Shown in pieces: positions 11,440-22,524 of a stretch of 64,000 bases of DNA; position 1 is the stretch's first letter, and every line of letters starts with the position of its first letter. A program made the translations under genes and the position numbers. Under the pieces are notes generated by a model. That model was not told the origin of the DNA, did not search any database, and was given only the letters and a program-made list of their open reading frames with translations. This DNA comes from Episyrphus balteatus. Taxonomy: Eukaryota; Arthropoda; Insecta; Diptera; Syrphidae. The stretch is from contig NC_079135.1 in assembly GCF_945859705.1 (NCBI RefSeq), positions 21,516,501 to 21,580,500 on the forward strand, written 5' to 3'.

Positions 11440-12739
11440 CAGTGGCGTACGTTGAGTCACCGGGGCCCCGGGGCAAGACTAAATTTTGGGGCCCCTTTGA
11501 TATTTGGGGGCCCCTTAGATACAAAAAAAAAAAAAAAAGTATACGCCATACATTTTTTTTGTTGGCTTATTTATTTTTAGGTTTATTTTAATGTTTTAAT
11601 AAGTTCGTAATGCACATTGATATACCCACTTACTTAAAATTTCTATCATAAAAGAAGTAAATACTTGTACTATTGGCCCCCAAAATTAAATATTTAGAGA
11701 CCCCTAAAATACATTTTTTTTAGCTTAGAATTGATAGTTCTTGGGGCCTCTGTTCTGAAGTAATACATATGTACACATTTGATTTTCCATCATCAAACAT
11801 AGTTTATTTCTTTCGGGGCCCCTGAAAAATTATTTTTGGGGCCTCAAAATTAAGTGCCTAGAGGCCCCTAAAACATAATATAATATTTTTGGAGCCAAGA
11901 ATTAATAGGTATTGGGGCCTCTGTTCTGAAGTAATATTCGGAATGCCACCAATAGCGTAATATTTTTATTTTGGGCCCTAATATATTTATGTTGGGGCCG
12001 CTGAATTGATATTTAATTTTCCATTTGATTGTTTTGAACCACTGAAGTAATAGCTTTTGAGGATCCTCAAATAATATTTGTCATGTCATCTGAAAATTTG
12101 ATGAATATTTTTGGGCTCCTTAGTAATAGATTTTGGGGCCCCCAAATTAATATTTGATTGCCTCTAAACTAACGATATTCCTGAAAACTTATTTTTTGGA
12201 ACCCTTCATATAATACTTTTGGAGCCCCGAAGTCATATTTTTTGGGGCTCCTAAGGAAATATTTAGTAATCCATCAACAAATGTAATTTAATTTAAAAAA
12301 ACAATTTTTTTTAATTTAATTTTTTTTGACGCCCTGAAGTAAAGGTTTTTGGGGCCCCTGGCCTGAAGTTGTTTTTTGCTTTTTTGGGGCCCCTAATGTA
12401 TTATTTGTGGTTGCAATTATTTTTCAAGTAATATTTTTGGGGGCCCTAAGATAAAATTATAATTTTTCTTTTAAAAAAGCAATTTATTTTTTTGGGGCCC
12501 CTGAGGTAGCCTTTTTATTAAATGAATATATATTGTGTGGCTAATTGCATTATACATTACACTGAATGACATAATTTTTTCCCCTTGTATCCGAAGTGAT
12601 TCAAATACATTTTTATTTATTTCGAAACTCAATTTATGCTAACAGTTTACTTCTCTGCATTGTCTCCAGTAGGGGCCCTAGGGTCGGTCGGGGGCCCCGG
12701 GGCTCCGCCCCTCTTGCCCCAAGGGAGTGTACGCCCCTG
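11440..12739. mobile_element. hAT-like non-autonomous element with GGGGCCCC repeats
   Basis: Exactly 1300 bp. Ends begin CAGTGGCGTAC (left) and, on the other strand, CAGGGGCGTAC (right). The 8-bp flanks are AGTGGAGA (11432-11439) and ATTGGAGA (12740-12747), matching at 7 of 8, which is the TSD length of hAT transposons. The interior is a degenerate series of TTTGGGGCCCCTNAA blocks every 40-80 bp. There is no transposase. The class is inferred from TSD length and CAG ends. Confidence 0.75.
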
Positions 12740-12817
12740 ATTGGAGATACTACTCTGGTTCTAAAAATACTCCTTCGTTACTTTTTGTTACCAGTTTTTT
12801 CTATTATTTCTGATAGG

Positions 12818-13129
12818 TAACACCGGCACACAAAAAAAAAAGTGTAATGTACCAGGAACCAGACCTATCTTTCTATATGTTTTTGGGCACGTTGAATCCG
12901 AATTTCAAGTCTGTTTGGTCTTGTCACCCTCCAGTTTTGAGTAAAATGCAAAAAACTCAAAAAAAGGAAGTTTTTTGCTTTTTTTGAGGTCTTTTTTACA
13001 TTTTTCTCAAAACTGGAGGGTGACCGGGCAAAACGGACTTGAAATTCGGATTTAGCGTGCCCAAAAACATATAGAAAGATAGGTCTGGTTCCTGGTACAT
13101 GACACTTTTTTTTTTGTGTGCCGGTGTTA
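12818..13129. mobile_element. Foldback MITE, 312 bp
   Basis: An almost perfect palindrome. Each arm is about 145 bp, starting TAACACCGGCACACAAAA and including ACCAGACCTATCTTTCTATA, with a small centre around 12960. It has no coding capacity. Confidence 0.9.
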
Positions 13130-14900
13130 TTATAGGGCTTCACATTATTTAAAAATGTCAACTTATCATAAGGTGAAGTTTCTGATCTCATTGTTTTCCC
13201 TTTTTTATATCTTTTTTTTTTTTTAGAAAAGTTGTTTATCAGTTAGTTTTTGGTAACGCAATGATAAAAAATATTAAGATATCTATTTAATTCAAATTGA
13301 TTTGTTTGTTATAAATTTTATGGGTTACTAACTATAGTTTGAAATTGCAATAAGAGTGCTTCATTATTATGATTTAATTTGAAAAAAAACTGTAATTTGT
13401 TGTTGAGTAACGGCAGTAACGCAGTATTTTAATTTTGTATGTAAAGATTTGGACACAATTTTCCCTTTCAGTAGCTTTAAATTTGTTCTGGGAATGGGGT
13501 ACCTTGGTTCAATAAATGTTAAGGGAGGTGCAATTTCAACAACTCAAGGAACGAGGTCCTGCTAAAAAAAAAAAATTAAAATGTAGAATCCTGATTTATG
13601 AAGGATTTGGTACCTATATTTCCTTATTTTTTGTCTGATATGTAAAATTTTCTATTAGGTATATTTTAACTTTTTGATGAGAATAACTTTGCTTAATGGT
13701 GATTAACAATACTGCGTTCAAAAAATTATTTTCTTTCATAACTCACTCGAAAATATTTCAAAATAAAAAAATATTTGAAAATTGTGCCAAAAAATATGTA
13801 AACTACTTTTTTTTCTCATTCTGTTTTCATATCCCAAGAACAATCAAATACATAAAGCTCCTTAACTAACCATAAATTTCCGTATGACCACTGTCAAATT
13901 ATCCCCCAATCACAGAAGCTTATAAAACCCAAGGATGTTTTAATTCCATCATCACCCATCAGCATATAAGGCATCCAGCAGCAACAGCCAGCAGCGCACC
14001 CAGGAACACAAAATCCGGCAGAAAAAAGATTGCAAATTAAATATTTATTCATCTCACATCCTTGTAATGGAATCACTCATTTCTTATCGTCCTTCAGGCA
14101 TACACGGTAGATATACCTCCATTCCATAGATATATTTCATCTCTGGTAAAGACTGCGGAATACTAACCCATTTGGAAGAAAACGGCTCTTACATTGAAGA
14201 CAAATACTTTGTTGGCTGTGGTCGAGCATCCAGCAGCAGCTAGCAATATCACATCAGCATATACTCAACTCGTATCTAACCTAAAGGGATCTGTGTCTGG
14301 GATGGCTGCGATGCAACAACGAACATATTCCTCCTGCTCCGGAGGTAATTTTAATCTTCGATGTGCAAAGCTAACACATTTTGGCAAAATATTTGTGGTA
14401 TTTTACTATTCTATACCGACTCTATACTCCCGGACTGGTCTTCCTCTTTTCGATGCTGCTATCGCATACCATCATCACTTTCCGGAAACACTTTTCGTTT
14501 CCTTCTGCAAAAATTCAATTGATATGCACATGTTTGTGTTTTCAGCTGATGCTTGTTGAACAAAGCCAACCCTCTACTAGCCTGGCAATATAGAGCATAG
14601 CAAAAAAGACAAGCATCCGCGTCCTCGTGGATTTTTCCTTTTTTCGAGTCTTTTTGGAGAAACCAACCAAAAAGCTGACTTTTTCATAACAGGTCGTTCC
14701 GTCGAAATGATTAAGTTAGGAAGAGTGTTCTCTGGCTTCTTCATCGTATTCCATTACATCTTTTGTATATTTGAAGATATTCGTCTTCAGGTAAATATTT
14801 GATTTTTGCATTAAAGTCAATTTGCTTTCATGATTCTGTAATTCATTGTTTACCCTCTTGTGTTTCCGCTTGAGGCTCTGATGATGGAGCCGAGAATTCG
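13130..14900. other. Non-coding stretch, no supported gene
   Basis: Base composition is a little less AT-rich around 13890-14600, where several short frames overlap on both strands, but none resembles a known protein and no exon chain is convincing. It may be unique host intergenic DNA. Confidence 0.5.
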
Positions 14901-14909
14901 AGGTTTGTT

Positions 14910-15765
14910 TAATTTAACTTTTGTGTTCTATCAGAGTTTTGTTTAAAAAAATAAAATGTAGGTGGTCTTGTTTTTGATTCAATTGAGTTCGTTTTTTTAT
15001 AGGAAGTTGATTTGTGGGGCTTTGTTTTTGATATTTTTGTATGAAAATTTAATCCAAAGTCATCGAATAAGGTATCAAAAGAAAGGTCTCTATTAATAAA
15101 TGAAAACCAATAGATTTTATGATGTATGGTTGCTGACTTATTCACTAACAAATATGTTTTTTTTCACAATCAGAAGCAGTTATTTTAGGACCGAAACCTC
15201 GAAAGAAATTTTGATCATGCGTATGTAATTAGGCTCAAAACAATTTTTCTGAGATTTTCGAAAAAGTTCTAGGTTAACCCCTTGCAAAAAAATAAAATGC
15301 GTTTTGAAAAATTTCCTAAAAATTCATCGAGTGAGGCATCAAAGGAAAGGTGTCTTTAAGCTCTATTAAGAAGTGAAAACCAAAAGATCCTATAAGGTAT
15401 GGTTGCTGAGTTACGCGCAATCAAATGTTTTTTTTCCACAATCGGAAGCAGATATTTTCGGACCGAATATCCTCGAAAGACGTTTTGGTTGAACGACATG
15501 AGTTCATAATGAACATTTCTATACATTTAGGCTAAAAAATTACTATTTTTTTTTTGAGATTTTCGAAAAAAATCCAAAGTTTACCCCTTGCCGAAAAAAA
15601 ATGCATTTTAAAACATTTCCTCCAAATTCATTGAGTGAGGTATCAAATGAAAGGTGTCTTTGAGCCCCATTCATACTTGAAAAACCAGAGTTCCTATGAG
15701 GTACGTTTACTGAGTTATTGGCAAACAAATATATGCATTTAAAAAATTTTTTTCTAAATGTCCAA
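14910..15765. repeat. Three tandem copies of a ~270-300 bp repeat
   Basis: The phrase GAGTGAGGTATCAAATGAAA and its variants occur near 15062, 15328 and 15634, each followed by TATGGTTGCTGAGTTA-like sequence and, in the first two copies, CACAATCGGAAGCAG. A related copy in the opposite orientation lies near 54170-54390. Translated frames on the minus strand look alike only because the DNA is repeated. Confidence 0.75.
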
Positions 15766-15881
15766 ACTTTTCTAGGTCTTTTTTTTTACAAATAAAAAAA
15801 TTCTTCCACAATGAAGTTTTATAAAATAAAATGCACTACTGGGGCCGCACGTACTTGCTCTTGTAGTTCAAAGTATCTATA

Positions 15882-16970
15882 TTAGGGTGGGTCAAAAAAA
15901 TCGAAATTCTTTTTTTTGATTTGGTACTCCGAAAAATCGATTGCTAGACACCTCTAGAATGTACACACCAAATATGAGCTCTTTATATTTATGGGAAGGT
16001 CCTCCGCTTTGCAATTTTCCATTTTTACATCAAGCTTCTACTAAAAAAAAATAATTTTTTTATTATTTGACTTCTTAGCAAATTTCTTTTCATTTTCTTG
16101 TAGGAAATTGAACGCTCTACAAAAAAGACCTTATACACTTTTTTCGTTTATGTAACCGTTGAATAGATATTTGAGGTCCAAAAATCGAGAAAATCTTTAA
16201 AAATTCGTTTTTTGTTCTTAATTTTGTAACAAATTGAAAAATTATAGTAATCAAACGCGCAAGACATATTCTTGTTGGAAATTGATTGCTCCACAAAAAA
16301 GGTCTTGTGAACTTTTTTCATTAATCTAACCATTCTAAAGATATTTGAGTCCAAAGTTAAAAAAAAATATATAGAAACATTTTATATTTATAAAAAAATT
16401 CCAATTCACTGAAACTTCATTATTTTCAAAATAGCAAGATATATTCTTGTAGGGAATTAAACGTTCTAATCCAAAATTTAAAAAAAATATAAAAACATTT
16501 TATATTTTTAAAAAAATTCCAATTCACTGAAACTTCATTATTTTCAAAATAGCAAGATATATTCTTGTAGGGGCTTAAACGTTCTACAAAAAATTCCTTG
16601 GAATCAAATTGATTGCTTTAACCGTTTAGAAGATATTCGTATCCAAATCGCAATGCATATGGGTCATAAGAAAACTATTGAAATCAGTGAGCTTGGTTTG
16701 GATACGAATATCTTCTAAACGGTTAAAGCAATCAATTTGATTCCAAGGAATTTTTTGTAGAACGTTTAAGCCCCTACAAGAATATATCTTGCTATTTTGA
16801 AAATAATGAAGTTTCAGTGAATTGGAATTTTTTTAAAAATATAAAATGTTTTTATATTTTTTTTAAATTTTGGAGTCGAATATCTTTAGAATGGTTAGAG
16901 GGGTCTAGCAATCGATTTTTCGGAGTATCAAATCAAAAAAAAAAAATTTCGACTTTTTTACCCACCCTAA
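15882..16970. mobile_element. Nested foldback element (TTAGGGTGGG ends)
   Basis: Inverted ends read TTAGGGTGGGTCAAAAAAAT and contain ACTCCGAAAAATCGATTGCT on both arms. It interrupts the element at 15831-17780. It has no coding capacity. Confidence 0.8.
16430..16885. repeat. Internal palindrome and direct repeat inside the foldback
   Basis: A unit with GAAACTTCATTATTTTCAAA occurs twice directly (about 16409 and 16525) and a third time inverted (about 16790-16815). The inverted arms meet around 16670 and include ACCGTTTAGAAGATATTCGT. Confidence 0.8.
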
Positions 16971-17823
16971 TCTATATCTTAAATTACTATTGGAAATTAA
17001 AGATTTTTCGTTTAATTTTGAAAAAAAAAAAAATGTATGTAAGCAAAATTCTATTTAAATTTTTTTTTTCCAAAAACTTTTTTAAATTTTTTTTTACATT
17101 TTACATTTCAAAATAACAAGAAATATCTGTCTGCAAATTTTGAATAAAATTGGCTTAGTCTTTGATGAAATATACGATATTAACTAAAAAATGTATCGAT
17201 TTGGCAGAAAACGTCAACGCTATATTTCCGTTCTCCGCAGTTTTGTTAGAATCACTAAGACTATAACGAACACCAAATTTAATCGAAATCGTCAGAGCCG
17301 TTTTCGAGAAAATTGCAATAACTCCCTAACGATACACGAGAAGAGCCGATATTAGCGATTAAAAAAAAGAAAATGTCATATTTCCACCATCCGAATTTTT
17401 TGAGAAAAACTAAAAACGCAGTAATATTAGATATACGTACAGCATTACTTGTGTTAAATTTAATCAAAATCGTTAGAGCCGTTTTCGAGAAAATTGCATT
17501 ACTTCGAAAAGTTTGTATGAGAGGTATACGTTCTATAGGTGAGATATTAAAAAAAAAAAAAACTAACCTTGGAAATTACGAAAAAACTTACTCTACCAAA
17601 TTTTATGAAAATCTGCCGAGCCGTTTAGGCTGCAGCTTCTTGTACAGATGGACGCACAGACGCACAGACCGACGGACGTCATGACGAAACCCACTTTTTT
17701 TGACTTCTCGATTATCGTAATGTTAGTTTTGATTAAAACCTCGAAATTTTGCCAATACTACTTGCCCTACAGAGCAAGTAAAAACATTGCATACTTACGA
17801 GAAACCTTTCCGAACAAGTCATC

Positions 17824-18848
17824 TTAACCCTTTCGGACCCAAACTGAAAAAATCTCATTTGTAAATGGTACTAATAACTGCGTACTTTTACGAACATTTT
17901 ATTAGTATTCGTAGAAAATCAAGCGTACATTGTACGAATACTATTAGTAGATTTACATTCCCATTCGTACATTGTACGAATAATTTGTAGTATACTAATG
18001 CTTTTCTGATTCATTCGTACATTATACAGTGCTATTCGTATATTGTACGAATGTTATTTATTGTAGAACTTTCAGGCATTGAATTTTGTTCCTGAAATTT
18101 AATAAAATATGAATTGTTGAAATAATTACAAAAGCATATAACTGTACTTCAAAACTATAAAAATATACCTATTGCATTAATTTTTTAAAATTTATAAATA
18201 TAATTATTTTTTTGATCTTAAATATTATATCACATGCATTCCACGGTGGTTCATATTCTAATACTTAGAAGGCCACTGAAAATATACAAACATTTAACAT
18301 TGAAAATCGCTCGAAAAAATGTCTATAATATTAAAAAGTGTTTTTTTTTTTAGTATTAAAGTGTCAAAAACATCACAACTAATAAATATGAACACCAAAA
18401 AGTTATTTTCCAAAATAATAAATAATTGCAAAACTAATGTGTTACCCTCAAGTTACATGTAAGTAACATGCACTGTCTATAACCACCAAAAAAAGTCGGA
18501 TAACGGAGAAAATAACTTTTTGTAGGAACAATAATGTATGCTACTTCTTCTAAGCCAAAAAACAAAACACTCTCTGGATTAACATTTGTTATATCTTTTT
18601 CTCAATATTATGACCATATACATATAAAAAAAATTCTGCAAAAAAAAAATTAAATTTCAGTCTTTTTTTCGATTAAAAAAATTAAATGTATGATATTTGA
18701 CTATTTTTTTATAATAATCCAGTAACTATGCATTATTAGCTTTCAATTAAGCCATCGAAACCTAAAAAATTATTTGATGGAATATTTCTTACGAATTTTT
18801 TAAAATTGTATGTTACATGAGAGTAACGCTGGGTCCGAAAGGGCTTAA
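17824..18848. mobile_element. piggyBac-like TTAA element, long copy
   Basis: It is bounded by TTAA on both sides, with inverted ends CCCTTTCGGACCCA (left) and TGGGTCCGAAAGGG (right). TTAA targets with CCYT-type ends are typical of the piggyBac group. The interior has ATTCGTACATTGTACGAATA repeats near 17930-18055 and no transposase. A shorter inverted copy lies in ppk-B intron 1 (47071-47587). Confidence 0.8.
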
Positions 18849-20740
18849 AAATACAAGGCTTAGAAATACAAGGATTCGAACAGGTCCTTGAATAACCTTC
18901 TTTAATTAAAATCTAACAAGTCTTAAAAAGACCTTCTTTTTTCCAAAATACTTGACTTGCAAGCTTTAAACTAATAGAATACAAACTATCTTGCGGAATT
19001 GGAAAAAAAAATGGACCAATCTAAACCGTTACTACAAACTTGCCATAAGTTAAAATATGTCAAATCAATGATAACTCATTTAACCTATAAAATTCCACTA
19101 TCTATCAAAATTTTTTTTCGAAAACAATATTATTTTGATGTCTAACTTGGTTTCCATAAATAAAAAAAAAAAAAAAATCATAACTCCATCCATCTACATA
19201 TTTTTTTACTTGTAATTCCGTGTGTGTGTTTCTGTGCTATCACGTCAATATTCAATTACAATATGTGTCAACATATTTATTTCACATTCGATACACCGGA
19301 GAACATTATTTTTATATACAAAAATCCGCTTCTCTATTACGGACTTGTGGTGCTCTGGCTGGCTGATGTGCTTCGTGCGCGACCTCCAAAAAGTCAACAC
19401 CAATAAAATTCCAATAAATTTGTTTAACTTTCGAGTGATACTGCAATAGCTCACGGAAATAATAATAATAAAAAAAAAAAATATATAAATACAATTCTCA
19501 CACAATTTGACACCCAAAAATAAGGGTTGGGGGTTCGAAAAACATGCATAAAAATAACAATGAAAAAAGAAGAAAAACCAACCAATAACTCCACATGAAA
19601 ATTTTATTAGGTATGCAAATGTGTCAACTTTATTTCCGATCCAACAATCTGTTGCATGTCAACTTGTTCCGTATGTGGATATGGATGAAGAAGTAAAGTG
19701 ACATGAACGCCAATGGAGGATGGGGATGGATATCCCCAGTCTCCAGCTTCAGTTACAGTATAACATATATCCGTTTTACACGGATAGATGGATGGATGGG
19801 TGAATGGATAAGGATATAGATGGCACTGCTGGCGTTCGTCGTTGTCGATTTATTCACTCGAAATCAATGGCGAACACATTACGGGTTTTATAAAAGCAGA
19901 GTATCAATTATAACACATGTTGCTGTGTGGCAATCATTTTTTACACCCCGATTACATGTCGACTTTAGGTGGATTGACTTTGGTATTAATACTCGTGGGT
20001 AATGTGTGAATGAGGTGCAAGTGGGAATATATTTTGTTTCGATTTTTTTTTTGACGAATGAATGCGCTTCGAGAAGCTTTAAATTATGCAAATTGAGGAT
20101 TTAAGTGGTGAAAAGGGGTTGATGGAAATATCATGTTTATATATTTGAGATGATAATTTTAGAATTGAAACTGTTTGATAAGAGTTATGGAGTTTTTTTT
20201 TGGTGTCTTGAAACTGTTTTTGTTAGCCATTTTGTTTGGACCTATTTTTTGAATTTTTGTATGTTGGTAGAACACTCTTTAGTGAAGTTAATTTCTTGAT
20301 TACCTATTTTTTTCATTTACCTGAGTTACCATTATGAGAGTCAACAAAATTAAACAAAAATTAACGTTGTTTTAACTTTGAAATATACATATTTTCGTTG
20401 GACTTTATTAAGTGTGTTTTTGTGTTTAACGAGTTTTTTTTCATCATCAAACAGAGTAACAGAGTACAGGAAAGGACCTGTGGAAAGGACTTTTACGTAT
20501 AAAGAGACAATATTTGTCCCCATATAATGTTAAACATACTTACTGTCTGCATCACATGCAAATATTGTTATCGCCTGACAAAAATCTGACAATGCCAACC
20601 GCATAGGATGTGTATGAGTACTATGAAAATATACGCTGCGTCGCGTCGGTTTGGGCATCCTCCTATGGTAAACGTCTTTGTTGGAGTGCACAACAAACAC
20701 TTTTACAATAATTTATTTTATAAATTTCTACAAAATTAAC
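18849..20740. other. Non-coding stretch, no supported gene
   Basis: A GATG/GGATG microsatellite occurs near 19783-19800. Short overlapping frames around 19222-19517 lie on both strands and none looks conserved. This may be host intergenic or intronic DNA. Confidence 0.5.
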
Positions 20741-20745
20741 TTTCA

Positions 20746-21010
20746 TTAAAAATGAGTTTTTGAAGTGAAAACTTCTTTAGTATCGTAGTGATTTGAAACA
20801 AGATGAAACGAAAACGCGACACGAACATTCAACTTGTTATAACGTTTTTGTTTCAAAAGATAGATGAATAAAATTTGTACAGTAGATAGGTAATTAAATA
20901 AACTATGAATGTACAAAATTTCAATTAATTTCATATTCAAAATTCTGAGATAACAGTAAAAAAATGTTCTTTTTCTACACACGTTATATCTTTTGATCTA
21001 GTGCACTTAC
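20746..21010 (-). repeat. Dispersed repeat copy (minus)
   Basis: The minus strand matches the repeat seen on the plus strand at 27720-28000 and at 59105-61260: GATCAAAAGATATAACG, then AATTGAAATTTTGTACA, then a TATCTACTGT-like stretch. The small frames it contains are not real genes. Confidence 0.55.
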
Positions 21011-21803
21011 AAATTTGATTTAACTTTAATACGCATGCTGATAACATAACCTTTTATTTAATATTTCACACATAACGGTACGTGCTCTAAAAGTTACACA
21101 ATCTTAAATTGAAAAAAATTTAAAAATACCTCAAATCACCTGTGGAGATCTGTTGCCGATGATGATCAGATCAGCCATCAGTGAATAAAGTACCGTAGTC
21201 TCATTTTGAAATTTCGATTTTCTTTGCAAGAAAAATGATTTTTTAAGGTTTCACTTCTAACACGTGTGAATTGCACACATGATTTGTTTTTTTTTTTCAG
21301 TGTTTGCAGTACCAAGTAAGTTTGGTAAGATATTTTCATTGTAAAATATTATTATTTGATATAATGCAATTTAGTCACCTTTAACATAAAATATTTTGAA
21401 ATTCTAACACTTTTTCTTGATTTAACGAAAGTAGTTGGATTTTGATAAAATTTTTTGAAAATATACATTTTTAAGCTCGAATTTTGTTTAGATCGAAATG
21501 CAACTTTAATTTTTTTTAACTAATTTTCAATCAACGTGGGTTCTTGATGAAAAAACTTTTGTTGCTTAAAAATTTCAATCCAGCAATTATTTGGTTTAAA
21601 GTGATGAAGAAAACCTTAGCTGCTGAAAAAAATTGCCAAAAACGAAAAAAATATTTTTGATCGGTTTTTTTTTTTTTTAGAAAAGCAAATAAAATTGGAT
21701 AATTTAATTTCATTTATTACGACGCAAGTCGTTAAACTTACTTTTTAAAAGATCTTAGTTTTCATCCATATTAAAAAAAAAAGCAAAAAAAAAAATCCAA
21801 AAA

Positions 21804-22524
21804 CGGGTTGGGGTCAAAATTCTTTTATAAAAATTCTGCTTTCAAAATTCTGCTTTTCAAAATTCTGTTTTTTCAAAATTCTGCTTTTCATAATTCTGCT
21901 TTTCAAAATTCTACAATAAATTAAAAAAGGGTTTGGAAATGTTAAAAAGCGCACACTTTTTAACATTTTCCAAACCCTTTTTTTATTTATTGCAGAATTC
22001 TGTAAAATCAACTTTTTGAAAATTTGTCATTTTTTAAATGCGTATTAATTTTTGTTTTATAAATGAATAAATTTGAAAATATTAAGAGAAGGTTTTTAAT
22101 ATAAAACATTTCCGAAAATAATTAAAAATTTATTAATTTATCTAATAAAGATGAATATTCAAAAATTTGAATAAGAAAAGGAATATTTTGTATCAAATAA
22201 CATCGGTTCCAATTATTTTACATATTTTATTTAAAAGAAAGTCAGTAAATGGAATTCAAAAAATATTTGCGACACTTAAATAAAAAAAAATTAGGAAAGT
22301 ACCAATGTTGAATTAAGTTAATGAGGTTTATTTTTCTTTAGCCAGTGCATATGCTATGAAAAAAAAAACAGAACTGGCAGAATTTTTTTGTTCAAATATA
22401 ATGCTGGCAGAATTTTGAAAAGCAGAATTTTGAAAAAACAGAATAGAAAAAAAGCAGAATTTTGAAAAACAGAATTTTCGCTAAAAAGGCAGAATTTTGA
22501 AAATCAGAATTTTGACCCGATCCC
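21804..22524. mobile_element. Foldback element, copy A (8-bp TSD TCCAAAAA)
   Basis: The ends are arrays of CAAAATTCTGCTTTT (left) and AAAAGCAGAATTTTG (right), closed by CGGGTTGGGGTC and GACCCGATCCC. The flanks TCCAAAAA at 21796-21803 and 22525-22532 are identical. An inner palindrome, AAAGGGTTTGGAAATGTTAA and its complement, lies near 21925-21985. Non-coding. Confidence 0.9.

Larger units (their letters stand above)
15831..17780. mobile_element. Dispersed element with GAGCAAGTA hairpin end
   Basis: It begins ATGCACTACTGGGGCCGCAC then GTACTTGCTC and ends with the hairpin TACTTGC-CCTACAGA-GCAAGTA. Just before the end is a run rich in GACGGACG/CACAGACG typical of a dispersed arthropod repeat. 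The same two ends bound 43427-44374, and the left end alone recurs at 33648, 57915 and (reverse) near 63160. The class is unclear: the hairpin end recalls Helitrons, but no CTRR end is visible. A foldback element (15882-16970) is nested inside. Confidence 0.65.

Noticed and set aside
14194..14593. Overlapping plus-strand frames of 121 and 70 codons
   Set aside because: No domain, no splice partners, composition like chance frames in a less AT-rich patch.
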